In this document: one piece after another, positions 46,536-60,445 of the stretch
Layout: every line of letters begins with the position of its first letter
Position numbering within the stretch: position 1 is the stretch's first letter
Assembly (NCBI GenBank): GCA_002007745.1
Contig: CP019882.1
Span: 124,001-188,000, forward strand
Length of the DNA: 64,000 bases
Reading direction: 5' to 3'
Source of the DNA: Mycolicibacterium litorale
GTDB lineage: Bacteria; Actinomycetota; Actinomycetes; Mycobacteriales; Mycobacteriaceae
The notes under the pieces: generated by a model
The model's input: the letters and a program-made list of their open reading frames with translations, nothing else
Databases searched by the model: none
Told to the model about the DNA's origin: nothing
Made by a program: the position numbers and the translations under genes

Positions 46536-47906
46536 ATGGCCACCATCAACGGCGCCGTGTCGCACTGGTTCACCGAGCTCCCCCAACCGCGTCCCGCCCT
46601 GCCCGGCGACCGGGACGCCGACGTGTGCATCGTCGGCGCGGGCTACACCGGGCTGTGGACGGCCTACTACCTGAAGAAGGCCGACCCGTCGCTGCGGATC
46701 ACCATCGTGGAGGCGCGCTTCGCCGGCTTCGGGGCGTCCGGGCGCAACGGTGGCTGGCTGTCCGGGCTGGCCCCCGGCCACCGAGGCCTGCTGGCCAAGC
46801 AGTACGGCCGCGCCAGCGTGGTGGCCTGGCAGCAGACCCTCAACCAGGCCGTCGACGAGGTCATCGACGTCGCGACCACCGAGAACATCGACGCCGACAT
46901 CGTCAAGGGCGGCAACCTCGAGGTGGCCCGCAACCAGGCGCAGGCCCGTCGGCTGCGGGCCGAGGCCGACGAGGACCGCGAGTGGGGCACCGACGGTATC
47001 GAGATGCTGACCGCCGCCGAGGCCGCTGACCGGGTCCGGATCGACCACCTGGTGCTGGGCTCGTTCAACCCGCATTGCGCCCGCATCCAGCCGGTCAAGC
47101 TCGCTCGCGGGCTGGCCGATGTCGTCGAACGCCTCGGCGTCACCATCTACGAACAAACCCCGGTCACCACCATCAGCCCGGGGCGGGCGCAAACCCCGAT
47201 GGGTGTGGTCCGGGCACCGATCGTGCTACGCGCCACCGAGGGCTTCACCGCCCGGATGCCCGGGCTGCGCCGGCGTTGGCTGCCGATGAACAGCGCGATG
47301 ATCGCCACCGAGCCGATGTCGGCGGACACCTGGGCGCGGATCGGTTGGGAAGGCCGGGAGACCGTGGGCGATTTGGCGCACGGCTTTTTCTACGCGCAGC
47401 GCACCGCCGACGACCGCATCGCGATCGGTGGCCGGGCGGTGCCGTACCGGTACGCCTCCGGCATCGACAGCGACGGCGCCGTTGGTCAGGGCACCATCGA
47501 CTACCTGACCGGCGTGCTCAACACCGTCCTGCCGCAGACCCGTGGGGTGCCGATCGCGCACGGCTGGTGCGGGGTGCTGGCCGTGCCGCGGGACTGGTCG
47601 GCCGGGGTCAGCCTGGATCCGGCGACCGGTCTGGGTGAAGCGGGCGGCTACGTCGGGCACGGCGTGACAGCGACCAACCTCGCCGGCCGGACCCTGACCG
47701 ATCTGGTGCTCAAGCGCACAACGCCGCTGACCGAGATGCCGTGGGTCGGTCACCACTCCGCCACCTGGGAGCCGGAGCCGTTGCGCTGGCTGGGCGTGCG
47801 CGGCATGTACACCGCGTACAAGGTGGCCGACCGGCATGAGGAGGGCGGCCGCGCCACCACATCGCCGATTGCGGTTATCGCCGACACGATTGCGCGTCGC
47901 CCCTGA
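46536..47906 (+). CDS. FAD-dependent oxidoreductase (DadA/PuuB-like)
   Basis: 456 residues from ATG 46536. The dinucleotide site is DVCIVGAGYTGLWTAYYLKKADP (GxGxxG), with ARFAGFGASGRNGGWLSG typical of the amine-oxidising DAO family related to gamma-glutamylputrescine oxidase. The C-terminal flavin region contains GWCGVLAVPRDWSAGV and YVGHGVTATNLAGRTLTDLVL. The substrate is probably an amine or amino acid derivative. It begins 149 bases after the Rv0139-like gene and may have its own promoter. Confidence 0.9.
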   Translation: MATINGAVSHWFTELPQPRPALPGDRDADVCIVGAGYTGLWTAYYLKKADPSLRITIVEARFAGFGASGRNGGWLSGLAPGHRGLLAKQYGRASVVAWQQTLNQAVDEVIDVATTENIDADIVKGGNLEVARNQAQARRLRAEADEDREWGTDGIEMLTAAEAADRVRIDHLVLGSFNPHCARIQPVKLARGLADVVERLGVTIYEQTPVTTISPGRAQTPMGVVRAPIVLRATEGFTARMPGLRRRWLPMNSAMIATEPMSADTWARIGWEGRETVGDLAHGFFYAQRTADDRIAIGGRAVPYRYASGIDSDGAVGQGTIDYLTGVLNTVLPQTRGVPIAHGWCGVLAVPRDWSAGVSLDPATGLGEAGGYVGHGVTATNLAGRTLTDLVLKRTTPLTEMPWVGHHSATWEPEPLRWLGVRGMYTAYKVADRHEEGGRATTSPIAVIADTIARRP

Positions 47907-47975
47907 CCGAATTCGGGGAATCATGGTGGGCAGACGGTGTTGCACCGCCTACACCGACCGCTAGGAGAGTCGCCG

Positions 47976-48353
47976 ATGACCACCCGACAGATCAAGCAGC
48001 CCACCGCCGAGCATCCGATCACCATCACCCCCACCGCCGGCCGGGTACGGGTGCGCGTCAACGGTGAACTCATCGCCGACACCGGCTCGGCGCTCGGATT
48101 GCAGGAGTCGACCTACCCTGTCGTCCAGTACATCCCGATCGGGGACGTCGATCCGAAAGTGTTGAGCCGCAGCCGAACCCAGACGTACTGCCCGTACAAA
48201 GGGGACGCTGCCTATTACAACGTGACGGTCGGTCACCTGACGGTGGAGGACGCCATCTGGACCTATGAGCAGCCCTACCCGGCGGTGGCCGCGATCGCCG
48301 GGCATGTCGCTTTCTACCCCGATCGGGCCGACGTCAGCGTCGAGCCGGCTTGA
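47976..48353 (+). CDS. DUF427 family protein
   Basis: 125 residues from ATG 47976, with TAGGAGAG upstream. Typical DUF427: VRVRVNGELIADTGSALGLQEST, QYIPIGDVD, SRTQTYCPYKGDAAYYNVTV and WTYEQPYPAVAAIAGHVAFYPDR. The family adopts a small beta-tent fold and has no established activity. Its stop lies four bases before the glycosylase GTG, so the two are probably cotranscribed. Confidence 0.92.
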   Translation: MTTRQIKQPTAEHPITITPTAGRVRVRVNGELIADTGSALGLQESTYPVVQYIPIGDVDPKVLSRSRTQTYCPYKGDAAYYNVTVGHLTVEDAIWTYEQPYPAVAAIAGHVAFYPDRADVSVEPA

Positions 48354-48357
48354 CCGG

Positions 48358-49280
48358 GTGGCGCAGATCGACTGCCACGAACGCACCCTCACCTTCCCCG
48401 GCCCGGCCAGTCCCGGTCTGACGCTGGCCCCGCAGCGCCGAGGACCGGGCGATCCCTGTTTCCAGCTCGACGCCGACCGGGCGATCTGGCGGACCAGTCT
48501 GCAGTCCAGCGGTGCGGTGACCGCGCGGATCCGGCGCACCGCCCCGGACACGGTGGTCTGTCAGGCATGGGGGAGGGCGCCGACGAGTTCCTCGACGGGC
48601 TGCCCGCGCTGTTGGGTGCCGACGACGATCCCGCGGCCTATCGGCCGCAGCACCCGATCATCAGCGCCGCAGCCGAACGGGTCCCGCACCTGCGGCTCGG
48701 CCGCACCGTCCGGGTGCTGGAGGCGTTGATACCGGCCGTGATCGAGCAGCGGGTGCCCGGCGCCGACGCGTTCCGGGCCTGGCGACTGCTGGTCACCAAA
48801 TTCGGCGGCCCGGCGCCGGGGCCGGCGCCGGCCCGGATGCGCGTGCCGCCCGCCGCCGACGTGTGGCGGCGCATCCCGTCTTGGGAATTCCACCGCGCCA
48901 ACGTCGACCCGGGCCGCGCCCGCACCATCGTCGGATGCGCCCAGCGGGCGGCCACCTTGGAGCGGCTCGCTGCCCGGCCGGCTGCCGACGCGCGGCAGGC
49001 GCTCACCTCCCTTCCGGGCGTCGGGGTGTGGACCGCGGCCGAGACCGCGCAACGCGCTTTCGGCGACGCCGACGCACTGTCGATCGGCGACTACCACATC
49101 GCCAAGATGATCGGCTGGACGCTGATCGGCCGACCGGTCGACGATGCCGGCATGGTCGAACTCCTGGAACCCGAGCGACCGCACCGCTACCGGGCGGTGC
49201 GGTTGCTCGAGGCCAGCGGCCTGGCCTACGAACCGCGCCGCGGTGCCCGACTCCCGGTGCAGCACATCAGCAATCTGTGA
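48358..49280 (+). CDS. AlkA-like DNA-3-methyladenine glycosylase (one apparent frameshift)
   Basis: 307 residues after repair, GTG 48358. The first part (QIDCHERTLTFPGP to TVVCQAWG) is joined to the second (EGADEFLDGLPALLGADDD) by adding one G to the G5 run at 48569-48573. The HhH-GPD core is ALTSLPGVGVWTAAETAQRAFGDADALSIGDYHIAKMIGW, with the catalytic Asp in GDYHI. The segment IPAVIEQRVPGADAFRAWRLLVTKFG fits the preceding helices. It removes alkylated purines in base-excision repair. Read as given the first frame misses the HhH core entirely. Confidence 0.85.
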
Positions 49281-49362
49281 CGGCGCTCCCGCCCCGGATT
49301 ACCTGGCCGTTAACCCGGGTATGCGCGCTGCGACAACGAAAGCGCGAAAAAGGGAGGCAAAC

Positions 49363-49905
49363 ATGGGTTCCAAGTTCACCGTCCCCGGTATGACCAAAGA
49401 GAACAGCCGCAAGGTGGCCGACCTGCTGCAGAAGCAGCTAAGTACCTACAACGACCTGCACCTGACGTTGAAGCACGTGCACTGGAACGTCGTCGGCCCG
49501 AACTTCATCGGCGTGCACGAGATGATCGACCCGCAGGTGGAGCTCGTGCGCGGGTACGCCGACGAAGTGGCCGAGCGGATCGCCACCCTCGGGGCGTCAC
49601 CGCAGGGCACGCCGGGCGCCATCCTCAAGGACCGCACCTGGGACGACTACTCGGTCGGGCGGGACACCGTGCAGGCGCATCTCGCCGCGGTGGACCTGGT
49701 CTACGACGGGGTCATCGAGGACCTCCGCAAGGCCATCGCCGACACCGAGGAACTCGACCCGGTGACTCAGGACATGTTGATCGGGCAGGCCGGCGAACTG
49801 GAGAAGTTCCAGTGGTTCGTGCGGGCGCACCTGGAGAATTCCGGCGGCACCTTGACGCACGAAGGCAAGACGACCGAGAAGAGTGCGGCGGGCGCCGCGC
49901 GCTGA
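49363..49905 (+). CDS. dps: Dps, DNA-binding ferritin-like protein
   Basis: 180 residues from ATG 49363 with AGGGAGG seven bases upstream. The ferroxidase-site helix reads YNDLHLTLKHVHWNVVGPNFIGVHEMIDPQVE, with conserved His and Asp/Glu ligands. The following helices (RTWDDYSVGRDTVQAHLAAVDLVYDGVIEDL) and C-terminal tail (GGTLTHEGKTTEKSAAGAAR) match M. smegmatis Dps1 as I recall it. It oxidises and stores iron and compacts DNA in starvation. It stands alone, convergent with aqpZ. Confidence 0.96.
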   Translation: MGSKFTVPGMTKENSRKVADLLQKQLSTYNDLHLTLKHVHWNVVGPNFIGVHEMIDPQVELVRGYADEVAERIATLGASPQGTPGAILKDRTWDDYSVGRDTVQAHLAAVDLVYDGVIEDLRKAIADTEELDPVTQDMLIGQAGELEKFQWFVRAHLENSGGTLTHEGKTTEKSAAGAAR

Positions 49906-49909
49906 GGTT

Positions 49910-50668
49910 TTAGCGCTCCAGTGCGTCGTCTCGGATGGGGCGGTCGGCCAGTTCGTCGCCCCGTCCGAACAACAGCGGATAGACCACTCCGGCGATGGCC
50001 GCACCCACCAGTGGGGCCAGCCAGAACACCCAGAGTTGCGCGGGTGCCCCGCCCCCGTTGAAGAATGCGACACCGGTCGAGCGGGCCGGGTTGACCGAGG
50101 TGTTGGAGATCGGGATCGAGATCAGGTGGATCAGGGTCAGCATCAGCCCGATCGCCAGGCCGGCAAAGCCTTTCGGCGCCCGGTTGTCGGTGGCGCCCAG
50201 AATGACGAGCAGGAACAAAAACGTCAGCAGGACCTCGGCGATCACCACCGCCGTCAGTGAATAGTTGAACGGCGAATGCTCGCCGTACCCGTTGGCTGCC
50301 ATATGGCCGGCCGGCGCGAATCCGGGCTTGCCGTTGGCGATCAGATAGATCACCGCGCCGGCGACCAAGCCGCCGATCACCTGCACCACCCAGTAGGCCG
50401 GTAGGGCCTTCCACTCGACCCGCTTGGCCAGTGCGGCACCCAGCGTGACCGCCGGATTGAAGTGACCGCCGGAGATCGTGCCGAAGGCATAGACACCGGT
50501 CAGTACCGTCAGGCCGAAGGCCAGTGATACCCCGAGGAACCCGATACCCACCGAACTGTCTTCGGCCGGGTTTGCTGCGAAAACCGCTGCGCCACAGCCG
50601 CCTAGCACTAACCAGAAGGTGCCGACGAATTCTGCTGCCAGTCGATGCGTCATCGTGGGTGTTGACAC
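49910..50668 (-). CDS. aqpZ: Aquaporin Z-type channel
   Basis: 252 residues from GTG 50668 with AGAGGGGG upstream (an ATG at 50653 is the alternative). Six membrane segments and two NPA loops: [10 protein letters not shown] and [13 protein letters not shown]. The residue before the second loop and the Arg after the NPA agree with water-selective AqpZ, while loop C ([22 protein letters not shown]) is long. It passes water through the inner membrane. Convergent with dps. Confidence 0.93.
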   Translation of the reverse strand: MSTPTMTHRLAAEFVGTFWLVLGGCGAAVFAANPAEDSSVGIGFLGVSLAFGLTVLTGVYAFGTISGGHFNPAVTLGAALAKRVEWKALPAYWVVQVIGGLVAGAVIYLIANGKPGFAPAGHMAANGYGEHSPFNYSLTAVVIAEVLLTFLFLLVILGATDNRAPKGFAGLAIGLMLTLIHLISIPISNTSVNPARSTGVAFFNGGGAPAQLWVFWLAPLVGAAIAGVVYPLLFGRGDELADRPIRDDALER

Positions 50669-50789
50669 TGGTAGAGCCCCCTCTGCGCTGAACGGGTAAT
50701 CCTCAGTGGAGGATCCCATGCCAAGTGGCCGCAAAGCACGATATTTAGCTGAATCGTGGTGAGACAGTTACAAGGCGCAACATGAACGG

Positions 50790-51287
50790 TTAAGGAATCT
50801 GCGGCGCGGCGTCGGTGCAGAGGGGCGGAGTCGGCGGTTCGTTCCCCGCCGCACTGAACGCCGTCAACGCCCGGACGAGGCCGAGTCGGTCGGCCGGCTG
50901 CATCCGGTCGACCACACGGGCGATCTCGGCCCGGCGACGCCGGGTCACCGACTCCACCACCGCGCGCCCGTGGGCGGTCAGTTCTATGACGACCTCCCGC
51001 CGGGAGTGTGGGTTGGGCCGACGGTCGATCAGGCCGGTGGTCACCAGCCGGTCGACCATCCGTCCGGTGGTCGACGGTTGGACGTCGAGCAATCCAGCCA
51101 GCGCGGCGAGGTTGAGCGAACCCTGGGTGGACAGCACCACCAGGGTTCGGAACTGCGGGATGGTGATCGTCTCGTCTATGGCGGCGATCGACTGGGCAGA
51201 CATCGCGACCAGTAATCGCGATGCCCGCAGTAATGCATCGGTGATGGCTTCCGGTGAATCGTCGGCATGCCCGTCTTGCTGCGTCAT
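50790..51287 (-). CDS. MarR family regulator divergent from the ClC gene
   Basis: 165 residues, ATG 51287. Winged helix: LNLAALAGLLDVQPSTTGRMVDRLVTTGLIDRRPNPHSRREVVIELT, with the wing NPHSRRE. It is divergent from the ClC transporter gene and a perfect 11-bp-arm palindrome lies in the shared region, so it very probably controls the ClC gene and itself. Ligand unknown; it may respond to acid or an anion given the target. Confidence 0.9.
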   Translation of the reverse strand: MTQQDGHADDSPEAITDALLRASRLLVAMSAQSIAAIDETITIPQFRTLVVLSTQGSLNLAALAGLLDVQPSTTGRMVDRLVTTGLIDRRPNPHSRREVVIELTAHGRAVVESVTRRRRAEIARVVDRMQPADRLGLVRALTAFSAAGNEPPTPPLCTDAAPQIP

Positions 51288-51320
51288 CGTGGACCCTCGT
51301 CACCAAACCCGATCACTCAA

Positions 51321-51345
51321 GCAGTATGCAACTATTGCATACTGC
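51321..51345. promoter_or_regulatory. Perfect palindromic operator between MarR and ClC genes
   Basis: Arms GCAGTATGCAA and TTGCATACTGC, 11 bp each and exactly complementary, separated by CTA. It ends one base before the ATG at 51347 of the ClC gene and is 34 bases from the MarR start. A single strong MarR dimer site is the natural reading. Confidence 0.75.
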
Positions 51346-51346
51346 A

Positions 51347-53146
51347 ATGGTGACCGATGGTCTCGAATCGCCGCGCAGAATCCCCGTGCCGACCGGTGCA
51401 CGGTGGACGAGTTGGCTTCGGGACAGCTCGTCAGCGCTGGTGGTGCTCGCTGTCGCCGTCGGCGCGGTGACCGGCCTGGGAGCGGTGGGCTTCCGATTCC
51501 TCATCACGTTCTTCACCAGACTGTTCACCGGGTATGACGACTATTCGGGGTTGGGCCGCGTGCCGAGCCTGCATTGGCCTTGGCTGGGCGTCTGGTTCCT
51601 GCTGCTGGCACCGGTGATCGCCGGAGTGATCTACGGGCCGATCGTCCATCGGTTCGCTCCGGAGGCTCGCGGTCATGGCGTCCCCGAAGTGATGTACGCC
51701 GTCAGTCACAAGCAGGGTCGGATCGCGCCGCAGGTGACGTTGGTGAAGGCCCTGGCCTCGGCCCTGTGCATTGGTGGCGGCGGCTCGGTCGGCCGGGAGG
51801 GGCCGATCGTCCAGATCGGATCGGCCGCCGGCTCCACCGTCGCCCAGCTATTGCGGCTCGACACGGCACGTATCCGGCTCCTGGTCGCCTGCGGGGCGGC
51901 CGCCGGTATCTCCGCGACCTTCAACGCTCCGCTGGCCGGCCCCTTCTTCGCGATGGAACTCATCCTGCGCGACTTCGCCGCCCAGTCGTTCGGTGCCGTG
52001 GTGTTGTCCAGCGTCACCGCCGACGTCGTGGGACGGGCGATGCTCGGCAACCAGCCGTTCCTGTCGCTGCCGTCGTTCGCCGTTCGCAGTCCGGTGGAGT
52101 ACCTGCTCTACATCGCCCTCGGGGTGGCGGTCGGGGTGGTGGGCGTGGCGTTCTCGAAGATCCTCTATTTGGTCGAAGACGCCTGCGATTGGCTCTGGCG
52201 CGGGCCGGAGTGGGCCCGACCCGCTGTCGGTGGGCTGCTACTCGGCGGCCTGTTGCTGGCGCTGCCACAGATGTACGGGGTTGGTTACCCCGTGCTCGAG
52301 AACGCAGTCGAAGGTCGCTACCTGATCGGCATGTTGCTGCTGTTGATGGTCGGCAAGATGTTCGCGACCAGCCTCACCATCGGGATCGGCGGATCAGGCG
52401 GCGTCTTCGCGCCGACGTTATTCATCGGGGCGATGGCCGGGACGGCGTTCGGGCTGGTGGCCCACCAGCTGTTCCCGGGCGTCACCGAATCGGCCGGCGC
52501 CTACGGACTCATCGGGATGGGTGCGGCGTTGGGGGGCGCGACGCGCGCGCCGATCACGGCGGTGGTGATCCTGTTCGAACTCACTGGTGAGTATTCGATA
52601 ATCTTGCCGCTCATGGCGGCAGTCGTGATGGCGGCCGGAACCGGGCACCTGTTGTCCAAGGACACCATTTACACCGCCAAGTTGTGGCGGCGCGGCATCG
52701 ACCTCGACGCAGGGTCACCGGATCTGCCCGACCTGCGAGCCGTCGACCTCGCGGCTCCCGCGCCGAAACCGGTACCGATCACCAGCTCGTTGGCGGACGC
52801 GGCCAAGGCTTTGTCGCGTGCGGCATTCGGGATGCTTCCGGTGGTGACCGCCGACAGACGCTACGCGGGTTGCATCGCCGCGCAGGATGTGGCAGAGGCA
52901 CTCGACGAGTCCGATGCGCCGGCCACCATTGCCGACCTGGTCAAACCGGCGGTGACTGTTGGTGCACAGGCAAATGTCCGCGAAACTCTCACCGCGTTGG
53001 CCGGTCGAGGCGGCACCGGCCTGCCCGTTCTCGACGCCGACCGGAAATCGTTGATCGGCTGGGTCACCTACGAGACGGTCCTCTCCCGGCTGCACCCCGA
53101 ATCGGGCCCGGACACGGCGGACCGGCTACCCGACACCGCACCCTGA
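51347..53146 (+). CDS. ClC family chloride channel or H+/Cl- exchanger with CBS pair
   Basis: 599 residues from ATG 51347 (an in-frame ATG at 51326 is inside the operator). Ion-path motifs: RGHGVPEVMYA (GSGIP position), GGGGSVGREGPIVQIGSA (gating Glu present) and GIGGSGGVFAPTLFIGAMAG (GxFxP). About 16 helices lie between 25 and 460. The C-terminal cytosolic part holds two CBS units (from PKPVPITSSLADAAKALSRAAFGMLPVV, and from TVGAQANVRETLTALAGRGGTGLPVLD). Function is anion flux, possibly acid resistance. No ribosome site is seen, so a leaderless message is plausible. Confidence 0.93.
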   Translation: MVTDGLESPRRIPVPTGARWTSWLRDSSSALVVLAVAVGAVTGLGAVGFRFLITFFTRLFTGYDDYSGLGRVPSLHWPWLGVWFLLLAPVIAGVIYGPIVHRFAPEARGHGVPEVMYAVSHKQGRIAPQVTLVKALASALCIGGGGSVGREGPIVQIGSAAGSTVAQLLRLDTARIRLLVACGAAAGISATFNAPLAGPFFAMELILRDFAAQSFGAVVLSSVTADVVGRAMLGNQPFLSLPSFAVRSPVEYLLYIALGVAVGVVGVAFSKILYLVEDACDWLWRGPEWARPAVGGLLLGGLLLALPQMYGVGYPVLENAVEGRYLIGMLLLLMVGKMFATSLTIGIGGSGGVFAPTLFIGAMAGTAFGLVAHQLFPGVTESAGAYGLIGMGAALGGATRAPITAVVILFELTGEYSIILPLMAAVVMAAGTGHLLSKDTIYTAKLWRRGIDLDAGSPDLPDLRAVDLAAPAPKPVPITSSLADAAKALSRAAFGMLPVVTADRRYAGCIAAQDVAEALDESDAPATIADLVKPAVTVGAQANVRETLTALAGRGGTGLPVLDADRKSLIGWVTYETVLSRLHPESGPDTADRLPDTAP

Positions 53147-53208
53147 CCGGCTGACTCTCCGTCGACCGCACCCCTTGGTCGTTTGATGTGACCAAATACC
53201 CTTTGCGC

Positions 53209-54461
<1,253 letters not shown>

Positions 54462-54492
54462 ACCGCCAAACCACCCAAGAGAGGAAACTCCG

Positions 54493-57091
<2,599 letters not shown>

Positions 57092-57104
57092 TCGGCTGAG
57101 GCCG

Positions 57105-57362
57105 TCAGGCGTCGAGGTCTTGGCCGACCAGTTCGGCGATGCTCTTGCACACCGCCTCGTCCTCGGAGGCGACGGTGACGGTGGCGCCGTTGCCGGCACC
57201 GAGGGTCATGATCATCAGTGCCGACCCGGCGTCGACCGGCTCACCGCCCTCGAGGGTGAGCGTGACCGGAACCCCGGCCTTGACAACCGCTTCGGAGATG
57301 ATCGCGGCGGGGCGGGCGTGCAGGCCGATCGACGAGCCGACGATGACGGTCTTGGTGTGCAT
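57105..57362 (-). CDS. ptsH: HPr phosphocarrier
   Basis: 85 residues. Phospho-accepting His15 is in SIGLHARPAAII, and a Ser in DAGSALMIMTLGA matches the regulatory Ser46 region. It carries phosphate from enzyme I to FruA. It begins 43 bases after fruA on the same strand, completing a fruK-fruA-ptsH group. One HPr here may serve all sugar PTSs of the cell. Confidence 0.96.
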   Translation of the reverse strand: MHTKTVIVGSSIGLHARPAAIISEAVVKAGVPVTLTLEGGEPVDAGSALMIMTLGAGNGATVTVASEDEAVCKSIAELVGQDLDA

Positions 57363-57405
57363 GGGCTTCCTTCTGGTTGTGCCGAACTCGACGTTATGTA
57401 GATGT

Positions 57406-59421
57406 TTACTCGAACAACTGCTGCGAGACGTTGGTTTGGGCGCGCTGGCGGCCGGCGAACTGTTTGGCGCCGATCACGGCGAACGCGCCCACCGCCGTCC
57501 CGGCGGCCAGGGCCACCAGGAACCACACCAGGTTCCCGATCGCGAAGAACACGAAGATCCCGCCGTGCGGTGCCTTCAACGTCACGTCGAACGCCATGAT
57601 CAGCGCGCCGGTGACCGCACCGCCGGCCATCATCGACGGGATGACCCGCAGCGGGTCGGCGGCGGCGAACGGGATGGCGCCCTCAGAGATGAACGAGGCG
57701 CCCAGCAGCCATGCGGCCCTGCCGTTTTCGCGCTCGGGTTCGCTGAACAGGCCCGGCCGGACGGTGGTGGCCAAGGCCATCGCCAGCGGCGGCACCATCC
57801 CGGCGGCCATCACCGCGGCCATGATCCGCAGCGACGCCGGGTCGGCGACGTTGAGACCGGCGGTGGCGAAGGCGTAGGCCGCCTTGTTGACCGGGCCGCC
57901 GAGGTCGAAGCACATCATCAGTCCCAGGATCACCCCGAGCAGGATGACCGACGCACCGGACAGGCCGTTGAGCCAGTTGGTCAGGCCGGAGGTGACCGCC
58001 GCCAGCGGACGGCCGAGCAGGAAGAACATCAGCAGACCGACGATCAGCGACGCGCACAGCGGGATGATCACCACCGGCATCAACCCGCGGAACCACTGCG
58101 GCACCTTCCACCGGCTGATCCACAGTGCGGCGAACCCGGCGATCAGGCCGCCGACGATGCCGCCGATGAACCCGCCGCCGACGAACACCGCGACCGCGCC
58201 CGCGGTGAAACCCGGTGCGATACCGGGCCGATCGGCGATGGCGAACGAGATGTAACCGGCCAGGGCCGGCACCAGGAAGCTGAACGCCAGACCACCGAGG
58301 GTGAACAGCACCGCACCGAGATACTGGGTGAATCCGCCGCTGGGCAGATTGGTCAGCGAGTTCGTGGTGGCGATGATGTGGGCCAGCGAATCGGTGGCGC
58401 CGTCGGGTTTGTTGGCGATGTCGTAGCCGGCGAAGAGGAATCCCAAGGCGATGAGCAGACCACCGGCGGCCACGAACGGGATCATGTAGCTGACACCGGT
58501 CAGCAGGATCTGCCGGATCCGGGTGCCCCATCCGACACCGCCGGTGGGCACGCCGGCGTCCGCGGCGCCGGCGGTGCCCTCCACCCGGGGTGCGTTCGGA
58601 TTGCCCGCAGCGGCAACGGCTTCGGCGATCATCTTGTCGGGCTCGTTGATGGCCCGTTTGACGCCGGAGGCGATCACCGGTTTGCCGGCGAAGCGTTGCC
58701 GGTCTTTGACCCCCACGTCGGTGGCGAAGATGACGGCGTCGGCGTTCTTGATGGTGTCCGCACCGACGGGGGTGCTGCCCGAGGAGCCCTGGGTCTCGAC
58801 GATCAGGTTCACCCCGGCGCGCTCGGCAGCCAGCTTGAGGGCGTCAGCGGCCATATAGGTGTGCGCGATCCCGGTCGGGCAGGCAGTGATCGCGACGAGC
58901 GACGTCGACTGTGCCGGTTGGGATTCCGCAGCGGGTGTGGTGGTCGGTGCGGCCGGCGCCGGGTTGACCACGCCGTCGACCAGGCGCACCACCTCGTCCG
59001 CCGTCTTCGCCTCCCGCAGTGAGGCGACGAAGTCCGGCCGGACCAGGGCGCGGGCCAGGCTGGACAGCAGCTTCATGTGCTCGGAGCCGGCGCCGTCCGG
59101 CGCGGCGATCAGGAAGACCAGGTCGGCCGGTCCGTCGGGAGCGCCGAAGTCGACCTTCGGCGCCAGCCTGGCGAACCCGATCGACGGGCTGGCCACCGCG
59201 GCTGACCGGCAGTGCGGGATCGCGATGCCGCCGGGCAACCCGGTGGCCGACTGGGCTTCCCGGGCCATGGCGGCGGCCAGCAGGTCGGCCCGATCACTGA
59301 CCCGGCCGCTGTCGGCGAGCCGATCGGCGAGCCGGCCGATCACCGACTCCTTGTCGGTCCCCGCGTCGACGTCGAGGAGCACCAGGTCGGTGCTGATGAT
59401 GGACACGATGGAATTCGTCAT
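57406..59421 (-). CDS. fruA: Fructose-specific PTS enzyme IIABC
   Basis: 671 residues in the order IIA-IIB-IIC. IIA His70 is in GIAIPHCRSAAV. An Ala/Pro/Thr-rich linker (150-172) leads to IIB, whose phospho-Cys181 is in ITACPTGIAHTYMAADALK. IIC starts near 275 and has about ten membrane segments, with GFLGGFLAG-like loops (GGGFIGGIVGGLIAGFAAL). It imports fructose as fructose 1-phosphate. The start overlaps the fruK stop (ATGA). Order of domains and length match FruA of actinobacteria. Confidence 0.95.
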   Translation of the reverse strand: MTNSIVSIISTDLVLLDVDAGTDKESVIGRLADRLADSGRVSDRADLLAAAMAREAQSATGLPGGIAIPHCRSAAVASPSIGFARLAPKVDFGAPDGPADLVFLIAAPDGAGSEHMKLLSSLARALVRPDFVASLREAKTADEVVRLVDGVVNPAPAAPTTTPAAESQPAQSTSLVAITACPTGIAHTYMAADALKLAAERAGVNLIVETQGSSGSTPVGADTIKNADAVIFATDVGVKDRQRFAGKPVIASGVKRAINEPDKMIAEAVAAAGNPNAPRVEGTAGAADAGVPTGGVGWGTRIRQILLTGVSYMIPFVAAGGLLIALGFLFAGYDIANKPDGATDSLAHIIATTNSLTNLPSGGFTQYLGAVLFTLGGLAFSFLVPALAGYISFAIADRPGIAPGFTAGAVAVFVGGGFIGGIVGGLIAGFAALWISRWKVPQWFRGLMPVVIIPLCASLIVGLLMFFLLGRPLAAVTSGLTNWLNGLSGASVILLGVILGLMMCFDLGGPVNKAAYAFATAGLNVADPASLRIMAAVMAAGMVPPLAMALATTVRPGLFSEPERENGRAAWLLGASFISEGAIPFAAADPLRVIPSMMAGGAVTGALIMAFDVTLKAPHGGIFVFFAIGNLVWFLVALAAGTAVGAFAVIGAKQFAGRQRAQTNVSQQLFE

Positions 59422-60445
59422 GGGAGTGCCTTTTCGGTGATGTCAGAGCCGGGCGGGGTCGTGATGGACCGTGAGCCTGTGGAGTAGGGCGCGATCGACG
59501 TGACGACCACGTCGTCGAGGTTGATCTCGGCCGGGGCGGGCAGCGCCGAACCGGGCAGCGCCGCAGCGGCGCTGCCGTAGGCGACGGCCATCTGGAGTCG
59601 TTGCGGTGCCTGCGCCCCGCCGACGTCGGCGCGCACATAACCGGCAAGGGAGGAGTCGCCGGCGCCGACGGTGCTCCTGGGTGTGATGGGGGAGGGGTGG
59701 CCAGCCAGCTGCCGGTGTCGTCCACCAGCACCGCGCCCGCCGCGCCGAGGGTGGCCAGCACAGTCCTGGCTCCGCGTCCGATGAGCTGTTGGGCCGCCAG
59801 CACCACCGGATCCGGATCGCCCTGTGCCAACGCTGTTTCCAGCTCCTCGGCAGCCACGCCGGCCAGGCCGGCCAGCTCTTCGGCGTTTGGTTTGATCAGG
59901 TCGGGCGCGGCGTGGCTGAAACCGGCGGCCAGCGCCGCCAACGGGGCATCGGAGGTGTCGACGGCCACCTTGCACCCGTAGCCCTGCAGTTGAGCCACCA
60001 CCTGGGCGTACCAGTCGACGGGCAGCCCCGGCGGCAGCGAACCGGACAGCACCACCCAGCGTGCCGATCCGGCCCGGTCCAGGATCGCCCGGGTGAGCGC
60101 GGTCAGTGCGGCGTCGTCGATCACCGCGCCGGGCTCGTTGATCTTCGTCGTGGTGCCGTCGGATTCGGTGATGGCGAGGTTGGTGCGGACCGCGCCGTCG
60201 ATGGGCACGGCATGGAACGGCACACCGTAGGACTCCAGGGCCGCGACGAGCGGGTCGTGGTCGGCGGCGGGCAGGATGGCCACGGCTTCCACGCCGGCCA
60301 GGGTCAGGGCCCGGGCCACGTTCACGCCCTTGCCGCCCGGCTCGGTCGAGACCGACTGCACCCGGTGCACATTGCCGCGCACCAGTTGCCCCGGCAACGT
60401 CACCGTGCGGTCGATACTCGGGTTCGGTGTGACGGTGACGATCAT
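59418..60445 (-). CDS. fruK: 1-phosphofructokinase (one apparent frameshift)
   Basis: 342 residues after adding one G to the plus-strand G5 run at 59688-59692. PfkB family: MIVTVTPNPSIDRTV, STEPGGKGVNVARALTLAG, LSGSLPPGLP, and after the repair TVGAGDSSLAGYV (GAGD catalytic Asp). It turns fructose 1-phosphate into fructose 1,6-bisphosphate. Without the repair the GAGD site is lost. It overlaps fruR upstream and fruA downstream, both by four bases. Confidence 0.9.
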
